NCBI GenBank assembly: GCA_910586475.1
Contig: CAJUHM010000002.1
Coordinates: forward strand, 23,649 to 87,648
Origin: an uncultured Muribaculaceae bacterium
GTDB lineage: Bacteria > Bacteroidota > Bacteroidia > Bacteroidales > Muribaculaceae
Length of the DNA stretch: 64,000 bases
Direction: 5' to 3'
Positions within the stretch are counted from its first letter, which is position 1. The number at the start of each line of letters is the position of its first letter. Positions 8,453 to 16,331 of the stretch are shown piece by piece. The notes below the pieces were generated by a model. The model was not told the origin of the DNA. It did not search any database and saw only the letters and a list, made by a program, of their open reading frames with translations. The translations under genes and the position numbers were made by a program.

Positions 8453-9997
8453 ATGAAAAAAACATTATTATCAATATTGGCAGCCGGAGCGCTTGTGCTT
8501 TCTTCCTGCGACATGAATCTTGAGCAGCCGGGGTCGATCACCGTCGGCGAATCGGTGCAGACTGCAGATGATGTCCGCGGATTCCGCAACAACCTTTACA
8601 GCTCGCTCCGCGCGCTCTGCGGCGGTGCTTACATAACGGACTCGGAACTCCAGAGTGATTTCTTCATTGGTCTGCGTGGCAACGGCGGTCGCGGAAGCAC
8701 AATGTCACAAAGCACTTTCAACCCGTCGACCGCGACAATTTCCGACAACTATTCGGGATGTTATTCGGTCATGAAAACTGTCAACTTCCTTCTTGCTGAG
8801 GCAACAAGACTTATTGACAGCGGAACGCTTACAGCCGACGAGGTGGCAGAAGTGAACCGTTACATTGCCGAAACCAAATTCATGCGTGCCTATATCTACT
8901 TCTGGCTCTTTGACCACTACTGCCAGGACTATACTCCCGACAAGGCAAACACTGTCGGTCTCGGTCTGCAGCTTGTCACAGTCTACAACCCGAACATGAC
9001 ACCTGCCGAGTATCCCGGCCGCAGCACAATGGCAGAAGCCGTTGAGCTGATAAACAAAGACCTTGAAGACGCATTCAACGGGCTTCAGGAATGGGAAACC
9101 GCCGACGCTACCGACTGTGTGCCCAACGCTCCCTATGTAAGCTCGTATGCGGTAGCAGCCCTTCAGGCCCGTGTGGCTCTTGTGACACATGACTATTCTA
9201 CCGCGGTGTCAAAATCGCAATTTGTGATCGGGTCGCCGAACTATGCGCTCACCACCGGTCAGGCTTATATCAACATGTGGTCGAACGACCAGGGCTCCGA
9301 ACTGATCTTCGTTCCATTCGTTGACGCCAACGAGTCGGCATATGTAGGTTCATTCTTTGATGCCTACAACTACATCTCGAACTGGCCGACCCGCGTCGAC
9401 TATATCCCGACCTTCGACGTGGTCAATTCCTATGCCGATGAAGACATCCGTTTCGAAGCGTTCTTTGCAGGAGTGGAAATGGTTGTCGACGCACAGCCCA
9501 CGGCTGCGTTCGTCTTCTACAAGTATCCGGGCAACCAGGCGCTTATAACCGGTACTACTAACAATTACAAGAACAAACCGAAGCCATTCCGTCTGTCGGA
9601 ACAGTATCTTATTCTTGCCGAGGCCGCACAGGCTTCAAATGATGAGACCGTTGCCAACGAAGCGCTCAACACACTGCGTCAGGCTCGTATTTCGGGATAC
9701 ACAGCCCAGTCCTTCTCAGGAACACGCCTTCGCGACGAGATCCGCAGCGAACGCGCCAAAGAGCTTATCGGTGAAGGATTCCGCATCAGCGACCTCCGCC
9801 GCTGGGGTCTCGGATTCTCCCGCAGTTCCGAATATATGAATTTCGGGCCGCAATATACTCCCGTTCAGGATCTGTTCCTTTCAGGCGATCTGGCGGTGCG
9901 CTATCAGGCAAACGACTACCGCTACACCTGGCCCATTCCCAACGACGAGTTTGAGGTGAACCATCAGCTTGCAGGCCAGCAGAATCCCGGCTATTGA
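8453..9997 (+). CDS. SusD/RagB-family outer-membrane lipoprotein
   Basis: This is a 514-residue surface lipoprotein, with a signal peptide and lipobox ending SSC at Cys19. It pairs with the SusC just upstream as the ligand-binding lid. It carries the SusD C-terminal pattern LIGEGFRISDLRRWG, WPIP and the ending QQNPGY, shared with the left-hand SusD. The helical N-terminal half is more diverged between the two, as expected for a ligand-contacting surface. The next gene begins 42 bases on. The substrate is not determinable; the downstream protease suggests proteins or peptides. Confidence 0.95.
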   Translation: MKKTLLSILAAGALVLSSCDMNLEQPGSITVGESVQTADDVRGFRNNLYSSLRALCGGAYITDSELQSDFFIGLRGNGGRGSTMSQSTFNPSTATISDNYSGCYSVMKTVNFLLAEATRLIDSGTLTADEVAEVNRYIAETKFMRAYIYFWLFDHYCQDYTPDKANTVGLGLQLVTVYNPNMTPAEYPGRSTMAEAVELINKDLEDAFNGLQEWETADATDCVPNAPYVSSYAVAALQARVALVTHDYSTAVSKSQFVIGSPNYALTTGQAYINMWSNDQGSELIFVPFVDANESAYVGSFFDAYNYISNWPTRVDYIPTFDVVNSYADEDIRFEAFFAGVEMVVDAQPTAAFVFYKYPGNQALITGTTNNYKNKPKPFRLSEQYLILAEAAQASNDETVANEALNTLRQARISGYTAQSFSGTRLRDEIRSERAKELIGEGFRISDLRRWGLGFSRSSEYMNFGPQYTPVQDLFLSGDLAVRYQANDYRYTWPIPNDEFEVNHQLAGQQNPGY

Positions 9998-10039
9998 TCC
10001 GGTTAAAACAAATGTGTGAAACATAAAAGAAAAAACATT

Positions 10040-10930
10040 ATGAAATTCAACAAAATATTTGCCGTGGCTCTTGCAGCCCTCACTCTGACGGCTTGTAACG
10101 ATGACGACGATGTCAACATTCCTGTTACCGTCAGCATGCAGCAGAGTACAATGTCGGTAGGCGAGGATGTGGCTGCGGGTGTCTATTACAATGTCCCTGT
10201 CATTCTCTCGGAAGCTCCCAATGGTCCTGTAACCGTGACCGTGGAAGTCGAAGGTGTCGGAAACGAACCGGCCCAGGAGGGACGCGACATTGTGATCACT
10301 CAGAAGACAATCACCATTCCGGCAGGCGAGCAGACCGGTTATATCCAGTTCTATCCTGTCGGTGACGAGGAGATCAACGACGACCGCGAGATGCTTTTCA
10401 CAATCACATCGGCGTCGGGAGCCTCGATCGGCACGGAAAAGACCTGCCTGGTGACATTCATTGACAATGAGAAGTTCCTTCCCCCGGCCTATGCCGATCT
10501 GATGGGCGCATGGGACGTCACTACCGACGACGGTAACTTTACAGTCAATATCACCGGTTATCCGGAAGGTGATCCGAACTATCTCAAGAAAGTAGTCATC
10601 ACAGGATTCAACGGAGTTTCCTGGTGTCAGATAGAAGGCGACTTCTCGCTTGACGCTTCGACTATGGAATGCTCGATCACGATGCAATACAATCAGACCG
10701 TTGCCGAAAATGTCAACTTCGGACCTGCTATAGGAGTCTGCGATGTTGTTCTTGCAAGCTTCAACGGCCAGAGCCTGAGTCTTTCGGGAGCAGTTGTCGC
10801 ACGGTCAAATCCCGAACAGAACATGTACACATGGAACAGCGGTGTATGCGGCGCAATTATGCAGAACGGTTCGTTCAGCGGCAGCATCTGGTTCGGTTTC
10901 CTCTCCGTGACTATGACAAAGGCTCATTGA
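10040..10930 (+). CDS. SusCD-associated lipoprotein, Calx-beta-like domain
   Basis: I place the start at 10040 (MKFNKIFAVALAALTLTAC, lipobox Cys19), giving 296 residues. An in-frame start at 10016 would add eight residues before the signal peptide and is less likely. After an acidic linker, residues about 27-145 look like a Calx-beta or similar immunoglobulin-like module (paired strands, then REMLFTITSASGA and VTFIDNE). The C-terminal half begins LMGAWDVTTDDGNFTVNITG and resembles lipocalin-like domains of Bacteroidales lipoproteins. It is the third gene of the operon and is followed by a terminator at 10969. It is probably surface-exposed and may help bind or deliver ligand; the exact role is unknown. 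Confidence 0.85.
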   Translation: MKFNKIFAVALAALTLTACNDDDDVNIPVTVSMQQSTMSVGEDVAAGVYYNVPVILSEAPNGPVTVTVEVEGVGNEPAQEGRDIVITQKTITIPAGEQTGYIQFYPVGDEEINDDREMLFTITSASGASIGTEKTCLVTFIDNEKFLPPAYADLMGAWDVTTDDGNFTVNITGYPEGDPNYLKKVVITGFNGVSWCQIEGDFSLDASTMECSITMQYNQTVAENVNFGPAIGVCDVVLASFNGQSLSLSGAVVARSNPEQNMYTWNSGVCGAIMQNGSFSGSIWFGFLSVTMTKAH

Positions 10931-10968
10931 TCGGCCCCGGTTGTAACCAAGTGATAAATTAGCTTCTC

Positions 10969-11012
10969 AAAAGCGCACGCCGGTCAATTTACCGACTGAC
11001 GTGCGCTTTTTT
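10969..11012 (+). terminator. Rho-independent terminator after SusCD-lipoprotein operon
   Basis: Arms AAAAGCGCACG and CGTGCGCTTTT, with a second pairing inside the loop (CGGT/ACCG), are followed by a T-run. It lies between the lipoprotein stop and the protease start, so the protease is probably transcribed separately or by read-through. Confidence 0.8.
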
Positions 11013-11040
11013 GCTCTCCTTCAATATAATATAACAGATA

Positions 11041-13257
11041 ATGTCAATCTTTCGAAATCTAATTTTTACTGCCGGCCTTGTCTCTGCGTTATCGGTGTCG
11101 GCTCAGTCAAAGATCAATCCCGCGGGCAATCTTATCATCAATGACTACAAGACTCTGAAAGCGGAAAACCGCAGGCTGATGTCGGAGTCCGGTGATTCCA
11201 AGCCTTCGTATCCAGCTATCGTCATGTTCAATGATGCTGAGAAAGGGCGCAGGGCATTGCTTGAAAAAGGATTGGAGATAATCTCCGATATGGACGATAT
11301 CGTAACCGTGGAACTCCCTGTTGAATTGGCGGAGGAAATTGCCGGAATGCCCGAAGTCAGATATGTCGATTTCGGCCAGAAGATCGAGGTCAGCATGGAC
11401 TACGCGCGCCCCGCTTCGGGAGTGACGTTGGCACAGGAAGGTTTCAGCTATGACGGACAGACACTCTCGTTCGACGGAACTGGCGTTGTTGCCGGAATGA
11501 TGGATACCGGCCTGCAGGCAAGCCATGTTAATTTCAAAACGAACAACGGACAGGGCGATTGCCGCATCCAGAGACTTTTCTGGTTCAGAGGCAACGGCGG
11601 AACACCGACAACCTATACCCCGGCGAATATCGCAACGTTCTCGACAGATGATCAAGGTCAGTCACATGCAACACACGTTGCCGGAATCATGGGCGGAAGC
11701 TACAACGGCAGCGGAACCTACGCTTCGGTGTCGTCTGCCAGCGGCGGCGGAGCAACCCGACTGACAGGAAACATCCCTTATTATGGAATCGCTGCAGGTG
11801 CGGATCTGGCGTTTGCTGTCGGTCAGCTATATACGGCCAATATCACGGGTGGGGTCGAGCGAATTGTGGCTTATGCAAAGGAAAGCGGTCAGCCATGTGT
11901 TGTCAATCTCTCGCTCGGAAGTACAAGCGGACCGCACGACGGCTCGGATGCATACTCGCAGATCCTGTCGCGACTGGGTAAAGAGGCCATCATCTGCATG
12001 GCAGCCGGAAATGACGGCGATGTCAACATGTCGATAGTCAAATCCTTAACCGCATCAGATCCGCGCATCCAGACAATGATTGCCGGAAACAGCTGTGAAG
12101 GCGCAGTAGACATCTGGGGTCAGGATAATTCTGTCTTTTCAGTCCAATGGGCGATATACAATACCGCCACCCGCACATTCACTCCGCTTGTTTCCATAAC
12201 CGGAGCAGGGCAGAGCCAGTCTGTAAGCTCTTCGAACAACGCGGCTTTCGGAGCCGGTTTCACCGGAACTATCCAGAGCAGCTCGTCGGTCAATCCTCTA
12301 AACAACCGCTATAATGTCTATAGTAACGTCAGTGTCTCCCCCCTTGCCACAAACCGCACTTCCAGGCTTGCGCTGATCGTTGAGGGAACGGACGGCCAGA
12401 AAGTATGGGTCTATGGCAATTCTTCAACTTCATTCGAGTCGAATTCGCTTGTGGGCTGGACTGCCGGCACTTCTGACAATTCGATCAATGACGCGGCTTG
12501 TGCCGAGAATATAATATCTGTAGGTTCGTATACGACCCGCACCACGTGGGGCATACTGCCGGCAACCGGAGTCACTGTCTATCAGTACACGGCTGCGGCC
12601 GGTTTCACCCTGAACGGAATATCGCCCTTCTCGAGCTACGGGGCCTCGTTTCAAGGTGTTCAGCTTCCCATGGTATGCGCTCCCGGAGCAAACATAGTTT
12701 CAAGCTATAACCGTTATTATGTAACTTCACAGAACCAGACTCTCGCAATGAGTGCAAACACCCGTTCGGGTATTGCCAACGACTATTGGGGACCTATGCA
12801 GGGAACGTCGATGGCTTGTCCGTATGTGAGCGGCGTTGTCGGCCTGTGGCTTCAGGCGTGTCCGACGCTTACGTATGAGGAGGTTGTCGATGTGTTGAAG
12901 AATTCGTCGACCTATTCGGCCATAAGCATGAAAGGTGGCCGGTGGGGCTACGGCAAGATTGATGCGGCAGCCGGTCTGAAATACATTCTTCAGAAGTATG
13001 CGTCGATCGGTCAGGTCTGGGCCGATGATTCTGAGCGTCTGATTGTCAGCCCGAACGGCAATGGATATGATGTGACTGTCGCAGGCGAGAAGTCGTTTGA
13101 GGTCGAGCTGATCGACCTTCAGGGACGCCGGATTGCCTCCGCTTCAGGAGCCGATGGAACCGCATCGGTTGCGACTGAAGGGCTTAATGCGGGCGTTTAT
13201 GTGATTTCTGTGTCAGGACCGACCTACCGCGGGTCTGAAAAGATCATGGTGCGTTAA
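11041..13257 (+). CDS. Secreted subtilisin-like serine protease (S8) with T9SS-type C-terminus
   Basis: This 738-residue protein starts with a signal peptide (about 1-22, ending VSAQS). Residues about 25-130 look like an inhibitor-type propeptide. The catalytic domain shows Asp155 in MMDTG, His209 in HATHVAG, Asn324 in AAGNDGD and Ser590 in GTSMACPYVSG, so the triad is complete. A long insertion lies between His and Ser. The last 75 or so residues (SERLIVSPNGNGYDV... then GLNAGVYVISVSG and a basic end) resemble a type A sorting domain of the type IX secretion system. I infer export to the cell surface. It follows the SusCD operon behind a terminator and could supply peptides to it. Confidence 0.92.
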   Translation: MSIFRNLIFTAGLVSALSVSAQSKINPAGNLIINDYKTLKAENRRLMSESGDSKPSYPAIVMFNDAEKGRRALLEKGLEIISDMDDIVTVELPVELAEEIAGMPEVRYVDFGQKIEVSMDYARPASGVTLAQEGFSYDGQTLSFDGTGVVAGMMDTGLQASHVNFKTNNGQGDCRIQRLFWFRGNGGTPTTYTPANIATFSTDDQGQSHATHVAGIMGGSYNGSGTYASVSSASGGGATRLTGNIPYYGIAAGADLAFAVGQLYTANITGGVERIVAYAKESGQPCVVNLSLGSTSGPHDGSDAYSQILSRLGKEAIICMAAGNDGDVNMSIVKSLTASDPRIQTMIAGNSCEGAVDIWGQDNSVFSVQWAIYNTATRTFTPLVSITGAGQSQSVSSSNNAAFGAGFTGTIQSSSSVNPLNNRYNVYSNVSVSPLATNRTSRLALIVEGTDGQKVWVYGNSSTSFESNSLVGWTAGTSDNSINDAACAENIISVGSYTTRTTWGILPATGVTVYQYTAAAGFTLNGISPFSSYGASFQGVQLPMVCAPGANIVSSYNRYYVTSQNQTLAMSANTRSGIANDYWGPMQGTSMACPYVSGVVGLWLQACPTLTYEEVVDVLKNSSTYSAISMKGGRWGYGKIDAAAGLKYILQKYASIGQVWADDSERLIVSPNGNGYDVTVAGEKSFEVELIDLQGRRIASASGADGTASVATEGLNAGVYVISVSGPTYRGSEKIMVR

Positions 13258-13282
13258 GCTTGATTCTGACTGATACTAAAAC

Positions 13283-13320
13283 TGCGCGTCTCTGTTAAAA
13301 AAGCGGGGACGCGCATTTTA
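13283..13320 (+). terminator. Rho-independent terminator after S8 protease
   Basis: Arms TGCGCGTCTC and GGGACGCGCA (one G-T pair) flank an A-rich loop and are followed by TTTTATTT. It ends the protease transcript just before the prs promoter. Confidence 0.75.
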
Positions 13321-13356
13321 TTTCGCGGCGAGTAAGAAACTTTAAATAAAAATAAG

Positions 13357-13364
13357 TAATTTTG
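13357..13364 (+). promoter_or_regulatory. prs -7 promoter box
   Basis: TAATTTTG matches the Bacteroidota TAnnTTTG box perfectly and lies about 41 bases before the prs start codon. No clear TTTG is seen 19-21 bases upstream. Confidence 0.5.
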
Positions 13365-13405
13365 CACCGTCAAAACCAACCAACAATCAACTTCCATTAT
13401 TCACA

Positions 13406-14350
13406 ATGAAGTCATCAGTCCATCCAATCAAAATTTTCGCCGGCACGAAGTCGCGCTATATGGGCGAAGAAATCTGTAAAGATCTCGGAGTCGAACTCGG
13501 CGAAATGAACATCCAGCATTTTGCCGACGGCGAGTTTGAAGTTTCGTTTGAGGAGACCGTGCGCGGTTGCGAAGTCTATCTCGTCCAGTCAACATTTCCT
13601 TCCACAGACAATCTGATGGAGCTGCTCCTTATGATCGATGCCGCCAAGCGTGCTTCGGCTCATTCGGTTATCGCAGTTATTCCTTATTTCGGATGGGCCC
13701 GTCAGGACCGCAAGGACAAACCGCGTGTCTCAATCGCGGCCAAGCTTGTGGCCGACCTGCTGATGGCAGCCGGAGTCAACCGCGTGATCACTATGGATCT
13801 CCACGCCGATCAGATCCAGGGATTCTTCAACGTTCCTGTCGACCATCTCTATGCGTCGACTGTCTTTATACCCTATATCAAGAGCCTCAATCTCGAGAAT
13901 CTCGTGATTGCCACTCCTGATGTCGGCGGCGCGAAACGTGCGAATTCCTATGCAAAATATCTCGATGTACCTCTGGTGCTCTGCCACAAACAGCGTGCGA
14001 AAGCCAATGTTGTCGCATCGATGACTGTCATCGGCGATGTGAAGGACAAGAATGTCATTCTGATCGACGATATGGTCGACACTGCCGGCACTATCACCAA
14101 GGCTGCGGACCTTATGATCGAGAATGGCGCAAAGTCGGTCCGCGCGATCGCTTCGCATGCTATCATGAGTGATCCGGCGTCGGAACGCGTGGATAATTCG
14201 GGAATGACCGAAATTGTCTTCACTAACTCGATTCCTCTGACGAAGGACTGCAAGAAGGCTCATGTGCTTTCTGTCGCCCACCTGATTGCCGACACTATCC
14301 GTCGGGTTCACAATAACGAATCGATTTCAACAGCCTACGTGTTCAAATAA
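13406..14350 (+). CDS. prs: Ribose-phosphate pyrophosphokinase
   Basis: This cytoplasmic enzyme makes 5-phosphoribosyl 1-pyrophosphate from ribose 5-phosphate and ATP, feeding purine, pyrimidine, histidine and NAD synthesis. The 314-residue length fits the class I family. Signature segments are present: the metal/ATP region with DLHADQIQGFF (His133), VIATPDVGGAKRA, and the PRPP-binding loop LIDDMVDTAGT around Asp221. It has its own promoter box and a strong terminator on each side, so it is a single-gene unit. Confidence 0.98.
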   Translation: MKSSVHPIKIFAGTKSRYMGEEICKDLGVELGEMNIQHFADGEFEVSFEETVRGCEVYLVQSTFPSTDNLMELLLMIDAAKRASAHSVIAVIPYFGWARQDRKDKPRVSIAAKLVADLLMAAGVNRVITMDLHADQIQGFFNVPVDHLYASTVFIPYIKSLNLENLVIATPDVGGAKRANSYAKYLDVPLVLCHKQRAKANVVASMTVIGDVKDKNVILIDDMVDTAGTITKAADLMIENGAKSVRAIASHAIMSDPASERVDNSGMTEIVFTNSIPLTKDCKKAHVLSVAHLIADTIRRVHNNESISTAYVFK

Positions 14351-14383
14351 TCCCCGGAGGCTGCACTGATATAACTCTATGCC

Positions 14384-14430
14384 AAACAGCGGCGCCACGT
14401 CCGATCCGGACATGGCGCCGCTGTTTCGTT
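14384..14430 (+). terminator. Terminator between prs and convergent ABC permease
   Basis: A long, nearly perfect hairpin (AAACAGCGGCGCCA and TGGCGCCGCTGTTT with inner GTCC/GGAC pairing) is followed by CGTTT. It sits between two converging genes and probably acts mainly for prs. Confidence 0.75.
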
Positions 14431-14448
14431 TATGTCTGCGCGTCCGGT

Positions 14449-15648
14449 CTATGGACGTGGGAAGTTGCGTCGGACGTTGCGGGAGATCGCGACGATGTTG
14501 CCGGCTGTGATTGCAGCCATAATGACAACTGCGAGGGCGATGGCTACCCAGGGGCTGCCGGGCGTCACGCCGATGTTTTCAAGCGGTGAGCTCCAGAAGT
14601 GTTTGGCTGTGAGCATCAGAAGGATGTCGCCGACGAGCACTGCCGAGTTGATCATGATGACGAGGCGGTAGTAGTAGTCTGCGACGGCTCGGGGAGAATA
14701 GCCGAGCATCATCAGCCGATGGAGTTTCTCCCGGTTTTTCTGCAGGAGCAGGTAGATGCTCAGCAGCAGGATGAAGAAGGCGAGAAGCGAGATTATGACG
14801 CCTACTGCGACGACCACGGCCGTTATTATAGCGAGGAAATAGGCTGCGCGCCCGTTGTCGACTTTGTCGCCGGCGATTTCGTAGCGGTGTTCGCGCATAT
14901 ATTGCCCGATGGCCGGGTCGCCCGGTGAGTTGGTCTCGACGATTATTCTCGAGGCTTCGGGCAGAGTGCGGTCGGCGAAGTTTGAGTTGGCCCATCGCAT
15001 GAATTCGTCGGGCACTGCGATTGTGTTGAGTCGCGATGAGAAGCCGACGATTCTGGCCGGAAGCCAGATCTGACGTCCGTTGCCACTGACTGACAGTCGG
15101 AGGGGAACCATCCCGATCATCGATTCGGAGATCTGCGGGAGACCTCGCGAGGCGGCGAATCCGAAGTTGTAGAGCGAGAGATATTCTTTGCTGATAATGA
15201 CAGGCACGGTTGAATTCTCACCAGGCGTAAACGACCATTCTTTCGGGGTGACGTCGAAGAATTCGTCGGGAATCGATTCGAGGAATAGTGCGGTGTTGAC
15301 GCCGCGCCCGCCAAGTTCGACCGAGGCTGCGACGCCGAAGCTGGATGCTGTGAACTTGCCGACGCGGCGCACCCACGGCTGCGATTCCAGCTCGCTGATC
15401 TCTTCTTTGGAAAATGAGGCCTGGCGTCCTGTCAGAACAGATCCCAGACCGCTGACCTCTTTCGATAGGATCAGATAGTCGCGGGAGATGAACGAATCTT
15501 CCGAATCCCACACCGAGGAGATGTCGCGGTAGAGCTGGACGGCAGAGATGACGATGCAGAGCCCGATTAGATTCGCAAGCGCATAGCCGGCAAGCTGTCC
15601 GCGCGAGATGTTGTGGCGCAGCAGCCGGCTGACAACGGAGTGTTTCAT
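14449..15648 (-). CDS. ABC transporter permease, FtsX/MacB-like
   Basis: This 399-residue inner-membrane protein has one membrane segment near the start (about 20-42), a large periplasmic domain (about 50-270) and three membrane segments at the end (about 272-390). That is the FtsX/MacB/LolCE layout. Its start overlaps the stop of the ATPase gene by four bases, so the two are translated together. Such systems usually move lipoproteins, drugs or signals across the envelope by mechanotransmission rather than by a membrane channel. The two lipoprotein genes just upstream in the same operon are natural candidates for partners or clients. Confidence 0.8.
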   Translation of the reverse strand: MKHSVVSRLLRHNISRGQLAGYALANLIGLCIVISAVQLYRDISSVWDSEDSFISRDYLILSKEVSGLGSVLTGRQASFSKEEISELESQPWVRRVGKFTASSFGVAASVELGGRGVNTALFLESIPDEFFDVTPKEWSFTPGENSTVPVIISKEYLSLYNFGFAASRGLPQISESMIGMVPLRLSVSGNGRQIWLPARIVGFSSRLNTIAVPDEFMRWANSNFADRTLPEASRIIVETNSPGDPAIGQYMREHRYEIAGDKVDNGRAAYFLAIITAVVVAVGVIISLLAFFILLLSIYLLLQKNREKLHRLMMLGYSPRAVADYYYRLVIMINSAVLVGDILLMLTAKHFWSSPLENIGVTPGSPWVAIALAVVIMAAITAGNIVAISRNVRRNFPRP

Positions 15649-16304
15649 AGAAGGAGGGTTGTTTCGATTGGAAGATTGATTTTGTTGCCTACGGAGGTTG
15701 CCAGAACGCCGGCGCTGTTGGCCCGCGCCTCTTCTTCGATCAGTGAGGCCACGATCGAGTTGTTGCGCGCGTCGAGATGGCTTACGGGTTCGTCGATAAG
15801 AATGAAGTCAAACGGCTGGCAGAGGGCGCGTATGATCGCCACACGCTGTTGCTGTCCGACCGACAGAAGTCCGGCGGGCGAGTTGATTTTTTCGGGGATC
15901 TCGAGGCGTTCGAGCGCCTGACGGATCCATTGTCCGCTGCGGCAGTCGGTCAGCCGGTTTTTTATCAGAATGTTCTCTTCGACTGTCAGTTCGGGAAAGA
16001 GGTGCATTTCCTGGGGGAGGTATGCGAGTGCGTGGGTTCGTATGCGGCACCATTCGTCGATCGTCAGCGAGCGCACGTCGCGCCCGTCGAATGCAATTTT
16101 GCCGTGGTAGTCGCCGCGGCTTCCGTAGATGAAGCTGCAGAGCGAGGATTTGCCGGTGCCAGATTCGGCTTCGATCATGTAGAATGCAGGCCGGGTGAAT
16201 CTGACGTCGGCCAGCCATATCTGAGAGTTGCAGACCGGTGCCTGCTTTTCCATGCCTGAGAAGACATGCGGCAGTGTGGCCGACAGGCTTATTTCGTTGA
16301 TCAT
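15645..16304 (-). CDS. ABC transporter ATP-binding protein, atypical
   Basis: This 219-residue protein is the likely motor for the permease that follows. Motifs seen are Walker A AESGTGKSS (46-54), a Q-loop in YLPQEM, the signature LSVGQQQR and Walker B FILIDEP followed by a D-loop SHLD. Two positions are unusual: the first Gly of Walker A is Ala46, and the switch histidine near the end is absent (ATSVGNK where TH is expected). The Lys, Ser and Walker B Glu are intact, so ATP binding is expected but turnover may be slow. It shares the operon with DUF4836-like lipoproteins. Confidence 0.85.
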   Translation of the reverse strand: MINEISLSATLPHVFSGMEKQAPVCNSQIWLADVRFTRPAFYMIEAESGTGKSSLCSFIYGSRGDYHGKIAFDGRDVRSLTIDEWCRIRTHALAYLPQEMHLFPELTVEENILIKNRLTDCRSGQWIRQALERLEIPEKINSPAGLLSVGQQQRVAIIRALCQPFDFILIDEPVSHLDARNNSIVASLIEEEARANSAGVLATSVGNKINLPIETTLLL

Positions 16305-16331
16305 TTCAGAGGATGTGTTGTTGGGGAGGGT

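Noticed and set aside
9881..10687. 268-codon leftward frame antisense to the SusD and lipoprotein genes
   Set aside because: It spans the boundary of two convincing genes on the other strand and resembles no protein.
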